Shown here in pieces: positions 1 through 7,970 of a stretch of DNA of 64,000 nucleotides. A model generated the notes under the pieces. The model was not told the DNA's origin and made no database searches. It saw only the letters and a program-made list of their open reading frames with translations. This stretch comes from Acidobacteriota bacterium. GTDB taxonomy: Bacteria; Acidobacteriota; Terriglobia; Terriglobales; Acidobacteriaceae. The stretch lies in assembly GCA_018268915.1 (NCBI GenBank), contig JAFDVQ010000001.1, positions 186,001-250,000 on the forward strand, in the 5' to 3' direction. Both the position numbers and the translations under genes were made by a program. Position 1 is the stretch's first letter. Every line of letters begins with the position of its first letter.

Positions 1-1
1 C

Positions 2-145
2 GGCTCCGACTTTCACGGCGAAAACAAGCCCCGCATTCGCCTCGGTACCGGCATCAACCACAACATCTGCCTGCACTACAGCTTTCTCGAAAACATGCGC
101 GAGATGTTCGCGGCGAGACAACACCGAACGAGCGACACCCTATGA
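2..145 (+). CDS. PHP-domain phosphoesterase, 3' end only
   Basis: Only the last 47 codons lie in the window; the gene enters from the left edge. The visible peptide begins [10 protein letters not shown] and continues with IRLGTG, which resembles the C-terminal metal-binding strand (SDFHG) of PHP-family metal-dependent phosphoesterases, where the Asp and His bind the metal cluster. The stop codon TGA at 143-145 overlaps the ATG of cysD at 142, so the two genes are probably translationally coupled. A sugar-phosphate or nucleotide (possibly PAP) phosphatase would fit the sulfate-activation context, but substrate is a guess. The family call rests on one motif. Confidence 0.55.
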   Translation, partial: GSDFHGENKPRIRLGTGINHNICLHYSFLENMREMFAARQHRTSDTL

Positions 146-1050
146 GAGACAGCCTCACATTGACGCATCTTCGCATGCTCGAAGCCGAGAGCATCCATAT
201 CATGCGCGAGGTCGTCGCCGAATTCCAGCGTCCCGTGATGCTGTACTCCATCGGCAAAGACTCATCGGTCATGCTGCGTCTTGCGCAGAAGGCTTTTTAT
301 CCAGGGAAAATACCCTTCCCGCTGCTGCATATCGATACGACTTACAAGTTTCGCGAGATGATCGAGTTTCGCGACCGCTACTGCGCGGAGATCGGCGCGA
401 ATCTCATCGTGCATACGAACAGGGCCGCAATCGACGCCGGCGCAAATCCCTTCGATCTCGGAACGCAGAAATGCTGCGGACTTTTGAAGACGCGCGCCTT
501 GCTGGATGCGCTAGCCGAAGGCGAATTCGACGCGGCAATCGGCGGTGCTCGTAGAGATGAAGAAAAATCGCGCGCCAAGGAGCGGGTCTATTCGTTCCGC
601 GATCCGCACGGACAATGGGACCCGAAGAACCAGCGGCCTGAGCTGTGGAACCTGTTCAACTCGCGCTTGAATCCCGGCGAAACCATACGCGTCTTTCCGC
701 TTTCCAACTGGACTGAACTCGACATCTGGGAATACATCAATCTGGAGCAAATCCCGATCGTCCCACTCTATTTCGCGAAAGAACGCGAGATGGTTGTTCG
801 CCGGTCGAACTTGATTCCCGTAGAAGGGAATGTACCGCTTCTACCCGGGGAGAAATCGGAGATGGTGATGTGCCGCATGCGTTCTCTTGGCTGCAGCCCA
901 TGCACAGGCGCCATCAGGTCTGAGGCTGACACGCTGCCCAAGATCATTGAAGAGATGATGCTCTTCCGCCGCTCTGAACGTGAGAACCGCATCATCGATT
1001 TCGATACCGAAGGATCGATGGAAATCAAGAAGAGGGAAGGATATTTCTGA
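142..1050 (+). CDS. cysD: Sulfate adenylyltransferase subunit 2
   Basis: Small subunit of the heterodimeric ATP sulfurylase, which makes adenosine 5'-phosphosulfate (APS) from ATP and sulfate in the cytoplasm. The 302-residue product has the usual family length. It carries the PP-loop nucleotide-binding signature [13 protein letters not shown] near residues 35-47, the [16 protein letters not shown] segment and the C-terminal region CSPCTGA. It starts at the ATG that overlaps the upstream stop codon, and cysN follows at once. The cysD-cysN-cysC order is that of a normal sulfate-activation operon. The assignment is secure. Confidence 0.97.
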   Translation: MRDSLTLTHLRMLEAESIHIMREVVAEFQRPVMLYSIGKDSSVMLRLAQKAFYPGKIPFPLLHIDTTYKFREMIEFRDRYCAEIGANLIVHTNRAAIDAGANPFDLGTQKCCGLLKTRALLDALAEGEFDAAIGGARRDEEKSRAKERVYSFRDPHGQWDPKNQRPELWNLFNSRLNPGETIRVFPLSNWTELDIWEYINLEQIPIVPLYFAKEREMVVRRSNLIPVEGNVPLLPGEKSEMVMCRMRSLGCSPCTGAIRSEADTLPKIIEEMMLFRRSERENRIIDFDTEGSMEIKKREGYF

Positions 1051-1051
1051 C

Positions 1052-2767
1052 GTGCCTGTAAGCAGCAAAGATCTGGCCGGAATCGACGCGTTCCTGCGGC
1101 GGGAAGAGGAGAATGATCTGCTCCGCTTCATCACCTGTGGCAGCGTGGATGATGGCAAATCGACGCTGATCGGCCGCCTTCTCTACGACTCCAAAGGAGT
1201 CTACGAAGACCAGCTCAGCGCGATCAAGAAGGCCACCGTCAATCAGTCAGCTGGCGCCATGGACTTCGCTCTGCTTACCGATGGGCTCCGTGCCGAGCGC
1301 GAGCAGGGAATCACCATCGACGTGGCGTACCGCTACTTCTCGACGCCCAAGCGCAAGTTCATCATTGCCGATACTCCCGGCCACGAGCAGTACACCCGCA
1401 ACATGGCCACCGGCACCTCTACCGCGAACCTCGCCATCGTTCTGATCGATGCGCGCAACGGAGTTCTGCCTCAATCCCGTCGACACGCGTTCATCGCTTC
1501 TCTAGTCGGCATTCACCATCTAGTCGTCGCAGTCAACAAGATGGACCTGGTTGGATACAGCGAAGAAGTCTTCGACAGAATCTGTGCCGACTTCAACAGC
1601 TTTGCCGCGCCGCTGCAGCTGTCCGATCTCTACTTCATCCCTGTCAGCGCGCTGCTCGGTGACAACATCGTCACCAAGAGCGAGAACATGCCGTGGTTCG
1701 ACGGGCCGAGCCTGCTGCATCACCTGGAGACCGTGCATATTGGAAGCGACAGGAACCTCTCCGAGATGCGCTTTCCTGTCCAGCTTGTCTCGCGCCCCAC
1801 GCAAGACTTCCGTGGCTTCTCCGGCCAGATCGCCTCCGGCGTTCTCAAGCCCGGCGACCAGGTCATGGTGCTGCCATCCGGACGCACATCTCGCGTGAAG
1901 TCCATCGTCACGTATGACGGGGACCTTCCCCGCGCGTTTCCTCCAATGTCCGTCACGGTCTGTCTCGAAGACGAAGTCGACGTGAGCCGCGGCAACATGC
2001 TGGTGCCGCCGTCGCATCCGCCTCATGTCACGCGCTGCATCGACGCCCGCCTTGTCTGGATGGATCATCAGCCGCTCGATCTTCGCCGCCAGTATCTCGT
2101 CAAACACACGACGCAGTGGGTGAAGGCTCAAGTCCGATATGTACGCTATCGCGTCGATGTGAACAGCTTCCAGCGCCATCCCGCGTCGGAATTGAAGCTC
2201 AACGAGATCGGCACTGTCGTCATCGATCTGCATTCTCCGCTGTTTGTCGATCAGTATCGCCGCAATCGTGCCACAGGCAGCTTCGTTCTCGTTGATCCGA
2301 TCTCGAACCTCACCGTTGCAGCGGGAATGGTCACTGGCCGCGATCCGAAGATGGCGGATTCATCGATTCAAGAAGTGCAGACAGTCGAGACCAGACACAT
2401 CTCCAACTCAGAACGTCAGCAGCGCGTCGGTCACGCGCCGGTCCTCGTCTGGCTCAATGGAGGCGTACAACTCGCATTCGAAATCGAAAGTGAGCTTTTC
2501 AATCGCGGCTACCTTACGCATGTAATCGCAGCGCAGGCCGATGGGAGCGTGATGCTCGAACTTGCCCAGAACCTCACCGCGGCAGGCCTTCTCACTATCT
2601 GCGCAGCCGACTTCCTGTACGATGTCGAGCGCGACCGGGCAAAGGCAATTATCGATCCCGCAGGATTTATCGATCTCGATGCATCGGTCTTCAGCAGTCC
2701 TGATGAAGCGATCGCCAGAATCTCCGAGATCCTGGCCGAACGCCAAATTGTCCCATCGCCTCGTTGA
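1052..2767 (+). CDS. cysN: Sulfate adenylyltransferase subunit 1 with degenerate APS-kinase-like tail
   Basis: GTPase subunit of ATP sulfurylase; GTP hydrolysis drives APS synthesis by CysD. I chose the GTG at 1052, two bases after the cysD stop and 10 bases after a GGAAGGA site, giving 571 residues; a longer form from 980 would overlap cysD by 71 bases. The EF-Tu-like motifs are all present: GSVDDGKST (G1), DTPGHEQYTRN (G3) and NKMD (G4). After the beta-barrel domains, residues about 460-571 align by eye with APS kinase (VLVWLNGG, then a helix, FNRGYLT), but the P-loop GLSGSGKST is replaced by LNGGVQLAF. So this is a CysNC-like fusion whose kinase half has lost its ATP site. An active cysC follows. 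Confidence 0.95.
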   Translation: MPVSSKDLAGIDAFLRREEENDLLRFITCGSVDDGKSTLIGRLLYDSKGVYEDQLSAIKKATVNQSAGAMDFALLTDGLRAEREQGITIDVAYRYFSTPKRKFIIADTPGHEQYTRNMATGTSTANLAIVLIDARNGVLPQSRRHAFIASLVGIHHLVVAVNKMDLVGYSEEVFDRICADFNSFAAPLQLSDLYFIPVSALLGDNIVTKSENMPWFDGPSLLHHLETVHIGSDRNLSEMRFPVQLVSRPTQDFRGFSGQIASGVLKPGDQVMVLPSGRTSRVKSIVTYDGDLPRAFPPMSVTVCLEDEVDVSRGNMLVPPSHPPHVTRCIDARLVWMDHQPLDLRRQYLVKHTTQWVKAQVRYVRYRVDVNSFQRHPASELKLNEIGTVVIDLHSPLFVDQYRRNRATGSFVLVDPISNLTVAAGMVTGRDPKMADSSIQEVQTVETRHISNSERQQRVGHAPVLVWLNGGVQLAFEIESELFNRGYLTHVIAAQADGSVMLELAQNLTAAGLLTICAADFLYDVERDRAKAIIDPAGFIDLDASVFSSPDEAIARISEILAERQIVPSPR

Positions 2768-2796
2768 GGCTGAAGTATTTTGGAGGAGCGAGACAT

Positions 2797-3384
2797 ATGA
2801 GCTCTGGTTGTACCTTGTGGTTCACGGGCCTCTCTGGTAGCGGCAAGAGTACGCTCTCGCAGCTTGTCGCCACACGCCTGCGTGCCCTTGGCGCCAGGGT
2901 CGAAGTTCTCGACGGAGACATTACGCGAACGCTACTCTGTCAGGGACTCGGTTTCTCCAAAGAAGATCGCGAAGAAAACATCCGGCGAATCGGCTTCGTT
3001 TGCGAACTGCTATCTCGTAACGGTGTCATCGCTATCGCCGCCGCCATCTCTCCATACCGCGCCTCTCGCGATGAGCTGAGAAAGCGAATCCCGAATTTCA
3101 TCGAGATCCACATGAATTGTCCAGTCGAGGTCCTCATCAAGCGCGATGTAAAGGGCTTGTACAAAAAGGCTCTTGCTGGAGAAATTAAGCAGTTCACCGG
3201 AATCTCCGATCCCTACGAATCCCCCACGGCGCCAGAGTTGACCATCGATTCGTCCAAAGAATCGATTGAATCAAGCGTGGCGAGAATTATTCAGAGTCTC
3301 GAGAAGCTGGAAATCATTCCCCCTGCAGTCGCCGATCTTCCAGGTTCTCCCACAACAGCAAAATCAGTTTCAACGTTTAGTTGA
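2797..3384 (+). CDS. cysC: Adenylyl-sulfate (APS) kinase
   Basis: Phosphorylates APS to PAPS, the universal sulfate donor. The 195-residue product has an intact P-loop (GLSGSGKST, about residues 11-19), the FSKEDREENIRRIG segment and the SPYRASRD motif typical of APS kinases. The ATG at 2797 is preceded by a strong GGAGGAG site at 2782-2788, preferred over a TTG at 2764 that overlaps cysN. It is the third gene of cysDNC. It presumably supplies the kinase activity missing from the degenerate C-terminal domain of CysN, and its PAPS can be used by the sulfotransferase encoded next. Confidence 0.95.
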   Translation: MSSGCTLWFTGLSGSGKSTLSQLVATRLRALGARVEVLDGDITRTLLCQGLGFSKEDREENIRRIGFVCELLSRNGVIAIAAAISPYRASRDELRKRIPNFIEIHMNCPVEVLIKRDVKGLYKKALAGEIKQFTGISDPYESPTAPELTIDSSKESIESSVARIIQSLEKLEIIPPAVADLPGSPTTAKSVSTFS

Positions 3385-3451
3385 TTTGCACACATAGGAA
3401 ACAGACGCAGGACGAAAGCACGAGCAAGTGCAAGAAAAGGGGAGGTGCAAC

Positions 3452-4351
3452 ATGAGCATGGCGGTGACGTGGCCCGAAAAAACAAAGGAGATGCACAACC
3501 AACACATCGACTCAACGTTCTGGAACGGCTTCAAGTTCAGAGACGATGACATCATCATCTCGACCTACGCAAAGTCCGGAACTACCTGGATGCAGCAGAT
3601 CATTTCGCAGATGCTGTTCAACGGCGAAACCGACATCGACACCCAGGCGATGTCTCCATGGATCGACTTCCGCGTTCCCCCAAAGGAAATCAAGATTGCC
3701 GCCGTCGAGGCACAGACACACCGACGCTTCATCAAGACCCATCTTCCTGTCGAAGCGCTGGTCTACTCGCCCAAGGCCAAGTACATATACATCGGACGCG
3801 ACGGTCGCGATGTATTGTGGAGTCTCTACAACCACCATCTCAATGGCAATGAGGCAATGTACGACGCATTGAACAAGACCCCCGGTCTTGTCGGGCCGCC
3901 GCTCGAACCGCCAACGGATGACATTCGCGAGTATTGGCACACCTGGCTGGCGAAAGACGGATTTCCCTACTGGTCGTTCTGGGAAAACGTCCGCAGCTGG
4001 TGGGCCATTCGCGACCTTCCCAATCTCATGCTCGTTCACTTCGACAAATTGAAGCGCGACATGCCAGGCGAAATGCGCCGTATCGCTGCATTTCTCGACA
4101 TCCCGATCGACGAGAGCAAGTGGGACCTGATCGTTGAGCACTGTACCTTCGACTGGATGAAGAACAACGGCGAGAAGATCGTTCCTCTCGGCGGAATCGT
4201 CTGGAAGGGCGGCGTGAAGACCTTCATTAACAAGGGCACAAACGGCCGCTGGAAGGAGACTCTGACGCCAGCCGAGTCCGCCGAATACGAGGCTAAGGCG
4301 CTCGCCGAACTCGGTCCCGAATGTGCTCGGTGGCTCGCAACCGGCGAATAG
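3452..4351 (+). CDS. PAPS-dependent sulfotransferase (Sulfotransfer_1 family)
   Basis: Transfers sulfate from PAPS to a hydroxyl or amine acceptor; the acceptor cannot be read from sequence. The ATG at 3452 follows a GGAGGT site at 3441-3446, giving 299 residues, the normal size of soluble cytosolic sulfotransferases. The 5'-phosphosulfate loop STYAKSGTTW is at about residues 37-46, the 3'-phosphate motif is GRDGRDVLWSLYNH, and the C-terminal signature appears as INKGTNGRWKETLT (consensus RKGxxGDWKxxFT). All PAPS-binding elements are therefore present. The position directly after cysDNC suggests that donor synthesis and use are co-expressed. Candidate acceptors made nearby include glycosylated carotenoids, but this is speculation. 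Confidence 0.9.
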   Translation: MSMAVTWPEKTKEMHNQHIDSTFWNGFKFRDDDIIISTYAKSGTTWMQQIISQMLFNGETDIDTQAMSPWIDFRVPPKEIKIAAVEAQTHRRFIKTHLPVEALVYSPKAKYIYIGRDGRDVLWSLYNHHLNGNEAMYDALNKTPGLVGPPLEPPTDDIREYWHTWLAKDGFPYWSFWENVRSWWAIRDLPNLMLVHFDKLKRDMPGEMRRIAAFLDIPIDESKWDLIVEHCTFDWMKNNGEKIVPLGGIVWKGGVKTFINKGTNGRWKETLTPAESAEYEAKALAELGPECARWLATGE

Positions 4352-4374
4352 CTGCAAATTGCTCACCTGCATCG

Positions 4375-4408
4375 AGGGCCGCGGCGACTCAGCCGCGGCC
4401 CTGCTTTT
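4375..4408 (+). terminator. Rho-independent terminator after the sulfate-activation operon
   Basis: A perfect 11-bp stem (AGGGCCGCGGC at 4375-4385 pairing with GCCGCGGCCCT at 4392-4402) with a 6-base loop is followed by GCTTTTCT. It lies 24 bases after the sulfotransferase stop and so closes the cysDNC-sulfotransferase operon. Confidence 0.8.
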
Positions 4409-4506
4409 CTCAGCGTTCAATTGCCGGAACAATCAGTATTTCTCCCTGGTTCGGTCTCTTGAATATCCTGTGTCATAACAAATTCCGAACACTGGAAGGT
4501 TGTCTC

Positions 4507-6249
4507 ATGGTGCGGAAGATAACTGTGCTTCTGGCTATTCTGTTCATGGCCGCGCAGTCGGAACTGCTCTCACAAGCTAACAGCAAGTCGTGCAGCTTGC
4601 AGGACGACGTCGCGGGCACAACTGCAGGACCACTGCGCGAAGATTCCTCGGCCATCGAGGAAGTGAAAGCGCTGCTCCGCCAGCAATCCGAGCTCCTCCA
4701 AAACCAGCAGCGTCAGCTTGAACGCCAGCAGGCAGAAATCGATGAGCTTCGCCGCTCGGCCGCTCCGCAGCTACGGACTGGTGCGCCCGCCGCTGACCTT
4801 GAGAAGGGCGCAGGCTACGATGCTGCTCTTCTTCGCACGGCATCGATGAGCTTCACCAGGCCTCGCCATGAGACCGAAGCGCCGCCAACTGTCTCTCCGG
4901 ATCCCGGCCAATCCGGGAAGGGAACTGAAACTGGAGACACACCTCTTTCCATTCGCTTCGGAAAAGCCCGCCTGACTCCCGGGGGCTGGGTAGACTTCAC
5001 CTCCTACTATCGCTCTACAGATGTTGGCAGTGGCCTAGGCACCTCGTTTGCAACAATCCCTTACAGCAATACGGTCCTGGGCGGATTGAGTGAGACGCGA
5101 TTCACCGCTCAAGGCTCGCGATTGAGCCTGCGCGCAGACGAGACCTTCGGAAGGATGAAAGTATTTGGATACGCAGAGGCCGACTTCAACGGCTACCTTC
5201 CTCCGAATGGCTATGTCAGCACCAACTCTGACTCGTTGCGCCTTCGCGTGTACTTCACTGATCTGAAGAGCGGCCGTTGGGAACTGCTCGCCGGCCAGAG
5301 CTGGTCGATGCTTACGCCAAACCGCGTAGGCGTTTCTCCGTTTCTTTCGGAAATCTACAACACATTGCATCTGGATTCGAATTATCAAGTCGGTCTCACG
5401 TATGCGCGCCAGACTCAGATTCGCGCCGTCTATCACTTCACGAACAACCTTGCTCTTGGAGTTTCCGCAGAAAACCCACAGCAGTTCAGCGGCGGAGCAG
5501 TGACTTTCCCATCTCTCTTCGCCACCTCGCAAGCCGATCTCGGATCAAGCTCCGGAGGTGGTGGAGGCACAGCAACGCCCAACGTCCATCCTGACATCGT
5601 TGCGAAGTTTTCGCTCGATGCCCCGTGGGGTGGCCGTGCCTTACATCTGGAGACAGCCGGATTGCTCACGGCAGTCGGAGCTCTCACTCCAGCTTCGGTC
5701 ACCAAGTCGGTGGCGACAAAAGATATTCGCGAAGGCGGAGGAATTGCCGCAGCAGCGAACGTCGAAGTCGCAAAAAATCTCAACCTGATCGTCACTGGGT
5801 TCTGGAGCGACGGCGGCGGCAGATATATTGGCGGCCTCGGACCCGCCTTCGTGGTTGCACAACCGGGCTCAATCAGTTCTCCATTCTCAGTGCGGATGGT
5901 CCATTCGGGTTCTACTATCGCAGGCCTCGAATGGCGCGCCACCAAGAGCAACGTCATCGCTCTTACCTATAGCGGAGCCTACTTCGGACGTTCCTTTTCA
6001 CTCGACCCGAGCACGGGCACTCTCATTGGCTATGGATTTGAGGGGAGCGCCAACTCCAGTAACCGCGCCATTCAGGAGGCAACGCTGGCAACACGAACGG
6101 TTTTGTGGACCCGGCCGGGATACGGATCGGTGCAGGCAATTACGCAAAGCTCCTACATCACCCGCGCGCCCTGGTACCTGAGCCCCGGAACTCCCAAAGA
6201 TGCTCATGCGTTTTCTGGATATGCCAATCTGCGCTACGTGCTTCCGTAG
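4507..6249 (+). CDS. DcaP-like trimeric outer-membrane porin
   Basis: Predicted outer-membrane channel of 580 residues. The ATG at 4507 follows GGAAGGT at 4494-4500 and begins a Sec signal peptide (MVRKITVLLAILFMAAQSELLSQA). Residues about 50-85 form a Gln/Glu-rich coiled coil with repeats like QQSELLQNQQRQLERQQAEI, as in the N-terminal stalk of DcaP-type trimeric porins. The rest has the alternating pattern of a beta-barrel with many aromatic residues and Gly/Ser loops. It lacks a C-terminal Phe, ending in a YVLP-like sequence. The preceding terminator suggests its own promoter. DcaP proteins import negatively charged small molecules, so uptake of sulfated or carboxylated compounds is possible, but that is inference. 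Confidence 0.75.
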   Translation: MVRKITVLLAILFMAAQSELLSQANSKSCSLQDDVAGTTAGPLREDSSAIEEVKALLRQQSELLQNQQRQLERQQAEIDELRRSAAPQLRTGAPAADLEKGAGYDAALLRTASMSFTRPRHETEAPPTVSPDPGQSGKGTETGDTPLSIRFGKARLTPGGWVDFTSYYRSTDVGSGLGTSFATIPYSNTVLGGLSETRFTAQGSRLSLRADETFGRMKVFGYAEADFNGYLPPNGYVSTNSDSLRLRVYFTDLKSGRWELLAGQSWSMLTPNRVGVSPFLSEIYNTLHLDSNYQVGLTYARQTQIRAVYHFTNNLALGVSAENPQQFSGGAVTFPSLFATSQADLGSSSGGGGGTATPNVHPDIVAKFSLDAPWGGRALHLETAGLLTAVGALTPASVTKSVATKDIREGGGIAAAANVEVAKNLNLIVTGFWSDGGGRYIGGLGPAFVVAQPGSISSPFSVRMVHSGSTIAGLEWRATKSNVIALTYSGAYFGRSFSLDPSTGTLIGYGFEGSANSSNRAIQEATLATRTVLWTRPGYGSVQAITQSSYITRAPWYLSPGTPKDAHAFSGYANLRYVLP

Positions 6250-6425
6250 TCGTCCTCAACCCGAAGGCAAGTGGGATACAACTCACGCTCCAAAGTCGTG
6301 GTGGTCGGCTCGCAATAGGAAGATTCACCACTCTCTTTTCAGTTCACAGAAAAGGCCAGTCCCGGTTGTTCATCGAACCAAACGGCAACTGGAAGCAACC
6401 TCGTCGTCCCACTTAGAACCAAAGA

Positions 6426-7970
6426 GTGGTGACAATTCGAAGGAAGAAGACAGTTGTAATTGGCGCTGGCCCGGGCGGACTCGCTGCAGCGATGCTGCTC
6501 GCGCATCGTGGCTTTGATGTCGAAGTGTTCGAGAAGCAGCCCTCTATCGGCGGTCGCAATGCAGAGGTGAAGCTCGGGCCATATCGATTCGACCTCGGCC
6601 CAACATTCTTGATGATGAAGTTCCTCCTCGATGAGCTATTCGGGGAGGCTGGCCGCAAGCTCAGCGACTACATCGAGTGCAAAGCACTCGACCCAATGTA
6701 CAAGCTTCAGTTCGCGAACCGGTCGATGCACGTCTACTCCGATCCTGAGAGAATGCGCAGCGAGATCGAGCGCGTATTTCCTGGCGAGGGCGATGCCCTT
6801 AGCCGCTTTCTGCAGCGTGAGAGCGTCAGGTTCCGCAAGCTCTACCCCTGTTTGCAAAAGCCATATGGAAGTCCCTTAAGCCTTTTCAGCCCCACGCTCC
6901 TTGCGGCACTGCCCCACATCGCGCCCGGACGTTCGCTTCACGGTGTGCTCTCGTCTTATTTCCGTTCCGAAGAACTACGGCTGGCATTCACCTTTCAATC
7001 GAAATACCTCGGCATGTCGCCTTGGGATTGCCCCGGCCTGTTCACCATGATTCCGTACACTGAGCACGCTCATGGTGTCTATCACGTTCAGGGCGGGCTT
7101 TGCCGGATAAGTCACGCCATGGCCCAGGCAGCCACCGAGTGTGGCGCCAAAATTCACACGTCGCAACCAGTGCGAAGAGTACTCACATCCGGCCGTCGCT
7201 GTGTGGGCGTCGAGCTTGCCAGCGGCGATCGAGTCGATTGCGACGACGTGGTGGTGAATGCCGACTTCGGTCACGCAGTCTCGACCCTCTTTGATCCCGA
7301 TCAGTTGCAAAGATACAAACCAGAAGCAGTCCGCAAGAAGAATTGGTCATGCTCGACTTTCATGATGTACCTCGGCCTGGATCGCTCCTATCCCGATGCC
7401 GACCATCACACGATCGTCTTCGCCAAAGACTACAAAGGAAATCTCGAAGACATCTCGCGGCGCAAGAGGACCTCAGAGGACATTTCGATCTACGTGCGTA
7501 ACTCTGTGGTCAACGATCCCAGCACCGCCCCTGGAGGCCACTCTGCGCTGTACGTCCTTGTGCCAGTCCCCAACAACTTCAGCAACATCGACTGGTCGAA
7601 AGAAGCTCCGCGCTATCGCGAGCGTATCCTGCGGACTCTTGCGGAGCGCACTTATTACACAGATATCGAAGAGCACATTCGCGAAGAGATGATCGTCACG
7701 CCCGAGGATTGGGACAAAAAGTTCTCCGTCTATCAAGGGGCGACATTCAACATGGGCCACAACTGGAGCCAGATGCTCTTTATGCGTCCTCACAACAAGT
7801 TCGAGGAGTTCGAGCACTGCTACCTCGTAGGCGGCGGGACGCACCCTGGCAGTGGTCTTCCTACGATCTTCGAGTCGGCCCGCATCTCTTCAAACCTGAT
7901 TTGCTCGCAGTATCGTATTCCATACGCTTCGCCGAAGCCGTTTGAAGCGTTGAGCCTGGAACCGGCATGA
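6426..7970 (+). CDS. crtN: 4,4'-diapophytoene desaturase (CrtN-type)
   Basis: FAD-dependent desaturase that introduces conjugated double bonds into a C30 carotenoid precursor. The 514-residue product opens with the dinucleotide-binding motif VVIGAGPGGLAAAMLL and EVFEKQPSIGGR. Stretches such as FDLGPTFLMM, CSTFMMYLGLD, VFAKDYKGNLEDI and the C-terminal THPGSGLPTIFESARI match staphylococcal CrtN as I recall it and differ from the CrtP paralogue encoded two genes later. The GTG at 6426 (or the next codon, also GTG) has only a weak ribosome site, so the start is uncertain. It is the first gene of a five-gene operon and overlaps aldH by four bases. Confidence 0.85.
   Translation: MVTIRRKKTVVIGAGPGGLAAAMLLAHRGFDVEVFEKQPSIGGRNAEVKLGPYRFDLGPTFLMMKFLLDELFGEAGRKLSDYIECKALDPMYKLQFANRSMHVYSDPERMRSEIERVFPGEGDALSRFLQRESVRFRKLYPCLQKPYGSPLSLFSPTLLAALPHIAPGRSLHGVLSSYFRSEELRLAFTFQSKYLGMSPWDCPGLFTMIPYTEHAHGVYHVQGGLCRISHAMAQAATECGAKIHTSQPVRRVLTSGRRCVGVELASGDRVDCDDVVVNADFGHAVSTLFDPDQLQRYKPEAVRKKNWSCSTFMMYLGLDRSYPDADHHTIVFAKDYKGNLEDISRRKRTSEDISIYVRNSVVNDPSTAPGGHSALYVLVPVPNNFSNIDWSKEAPRYRERILRTLAERTYYTDIEEHIREEMIVTPEDWDKKFSVYQGATFNMGHNWSQMLFMRPHNKFEEFEHCYLVGGGTHPGSGLPTIFESARISSNLICSQYRIPYASPKPFEALSLEPA

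Noticed and set aside
980..1051. Upstream start of cysN at 980
   Set aside because: It would overlap cysD by 71 bases and adds a Ser/Arg-rich stretch with no homology; GTG 1052 has a good ribosome site.
3512..4432. 306-codon minus-strand frame opposite the sulfotransferase
   Set aside because: It mirrors the sulfotransferase gene and has no recognisable motif or ribosome site; the plus strand has complete PAPS motifs.
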